From assembly GCA_012031265.1 (NCBI GenBank), contig JAAUTY010000018.1, positions 1 through 64,000 on the forward strand: DNA of 64,000 nucleotides, given 5' to 3'. The notes under the pieces were generated by a model. That model did not search any database. It saw only the letters and a program-made list of their open reading frames with translations, and was not told the origin of the DNA. A program made the position numbers and the translations under genes. The DNA comes from Spirulinaceae cyanobacterium SM2_1_0. Lineage in GTDB: Bacteria > Cyanobacteriota > Cyanobacteriia > Cyanobacteriales > Spirulinaceae. The number at the start of each line of letters is the position of its first letter. The first letter of the stretch is position 1. Below are positions 63,940-64,000 of the stretch, one piece after another.

Positions 63940-64000
63940 TTAGCCTCCATCGCATTAAATCTTTGTAAACCAATCGGTATCGACTTCAACTGACTCGATC

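Overview
The window is a piece of a cyanobacterial chromosome. It encodes allophycocyanin alpha-B (ApcD), phycobilin-type heme oxygenase, the catalytic subunit of ferredoxin:thioredoxin reductase, the Psb29/Thf1 protein and a Mnx-type manganese exporter. The HIP1 octamer GCGATCGC, typical of many cyanobacteria, occurs throughout (for example at 201-208). GC content is moderately high. No rRNA is present and only one tRNA (Leu-CAG) was found. The genus cannot be fixed from the sequence alone.

Layout. 1-2422: a repeat at the edge, then a methyltransferase-glycosyltransferase fusion. 2546-6611: a TPR protein, two membrane proteins, apcD and a frameshifted rlmD. 7172-15764: an anti-sigma-type ATPase, an FHA/glycosyltransferase pair, membrane proteins, a second ATPase-fold protein, an NCS1 permease and a VWA lipoprotein followed by a coiled-coil protein. 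16021-25220: hisF, ruvB, a broken DUF928 gene, rpiA, thf1, a baeRF protein, pgi, tRNA-Leu and a SpoU methyltransferase. 25223-31582: def, then a surface-polysaccharide cluster (GT4, methyltransferase, Wzt-type ATPase, GT2) and plsY. 32461-38635: an M20 amidohydrolase, a CobA-HemD fusion, a degenerate GGDEF-EAL protein and a GT2. 38787-42672: the lptA-lptB-lptF/G lipopolysaccharide transport genes. 42795-49037: DUF309, ftrC, comF, GtrA-like, ho1, and a solute-binding lipoprotein next to a Cache-type class III cyclase. 49038-52393: a repeat-rich area with an IS110 remnant, a GST and a TetR regulator. 52474-61072: a hemerythrin fragment, a GH38 mannosidase, an aminotransferase, argF, tsaB and alkB. 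61338-64000: a frameshifted cytochrome b561-like gene, mnx behind a yybP-ykoY manganese riboswitch, and an HNH nuclease with a small overlapping partner.

Three things stand out. First, a family of four MITE-like elements of about 110-143 bp lies in one orientation with CTAG-like ends; two of them abut or supply the stop codon of the neighbouring gene. Second, a solute-binding lipoprotein without an ABC transporter overlaps, or nearly overlaps, an adenylate-cyclase-type receptor with a periplasmic Cache-like sensor, which suggests a ligand-relay signalling pair. Third, five otherwise intact genes carry frame disruptions; two sit in 6-base homopolymers and one in a 4-base run. This points to sequencing error or to slippage.

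All functions come from reading motifs and recalled family features. No database search was possible.
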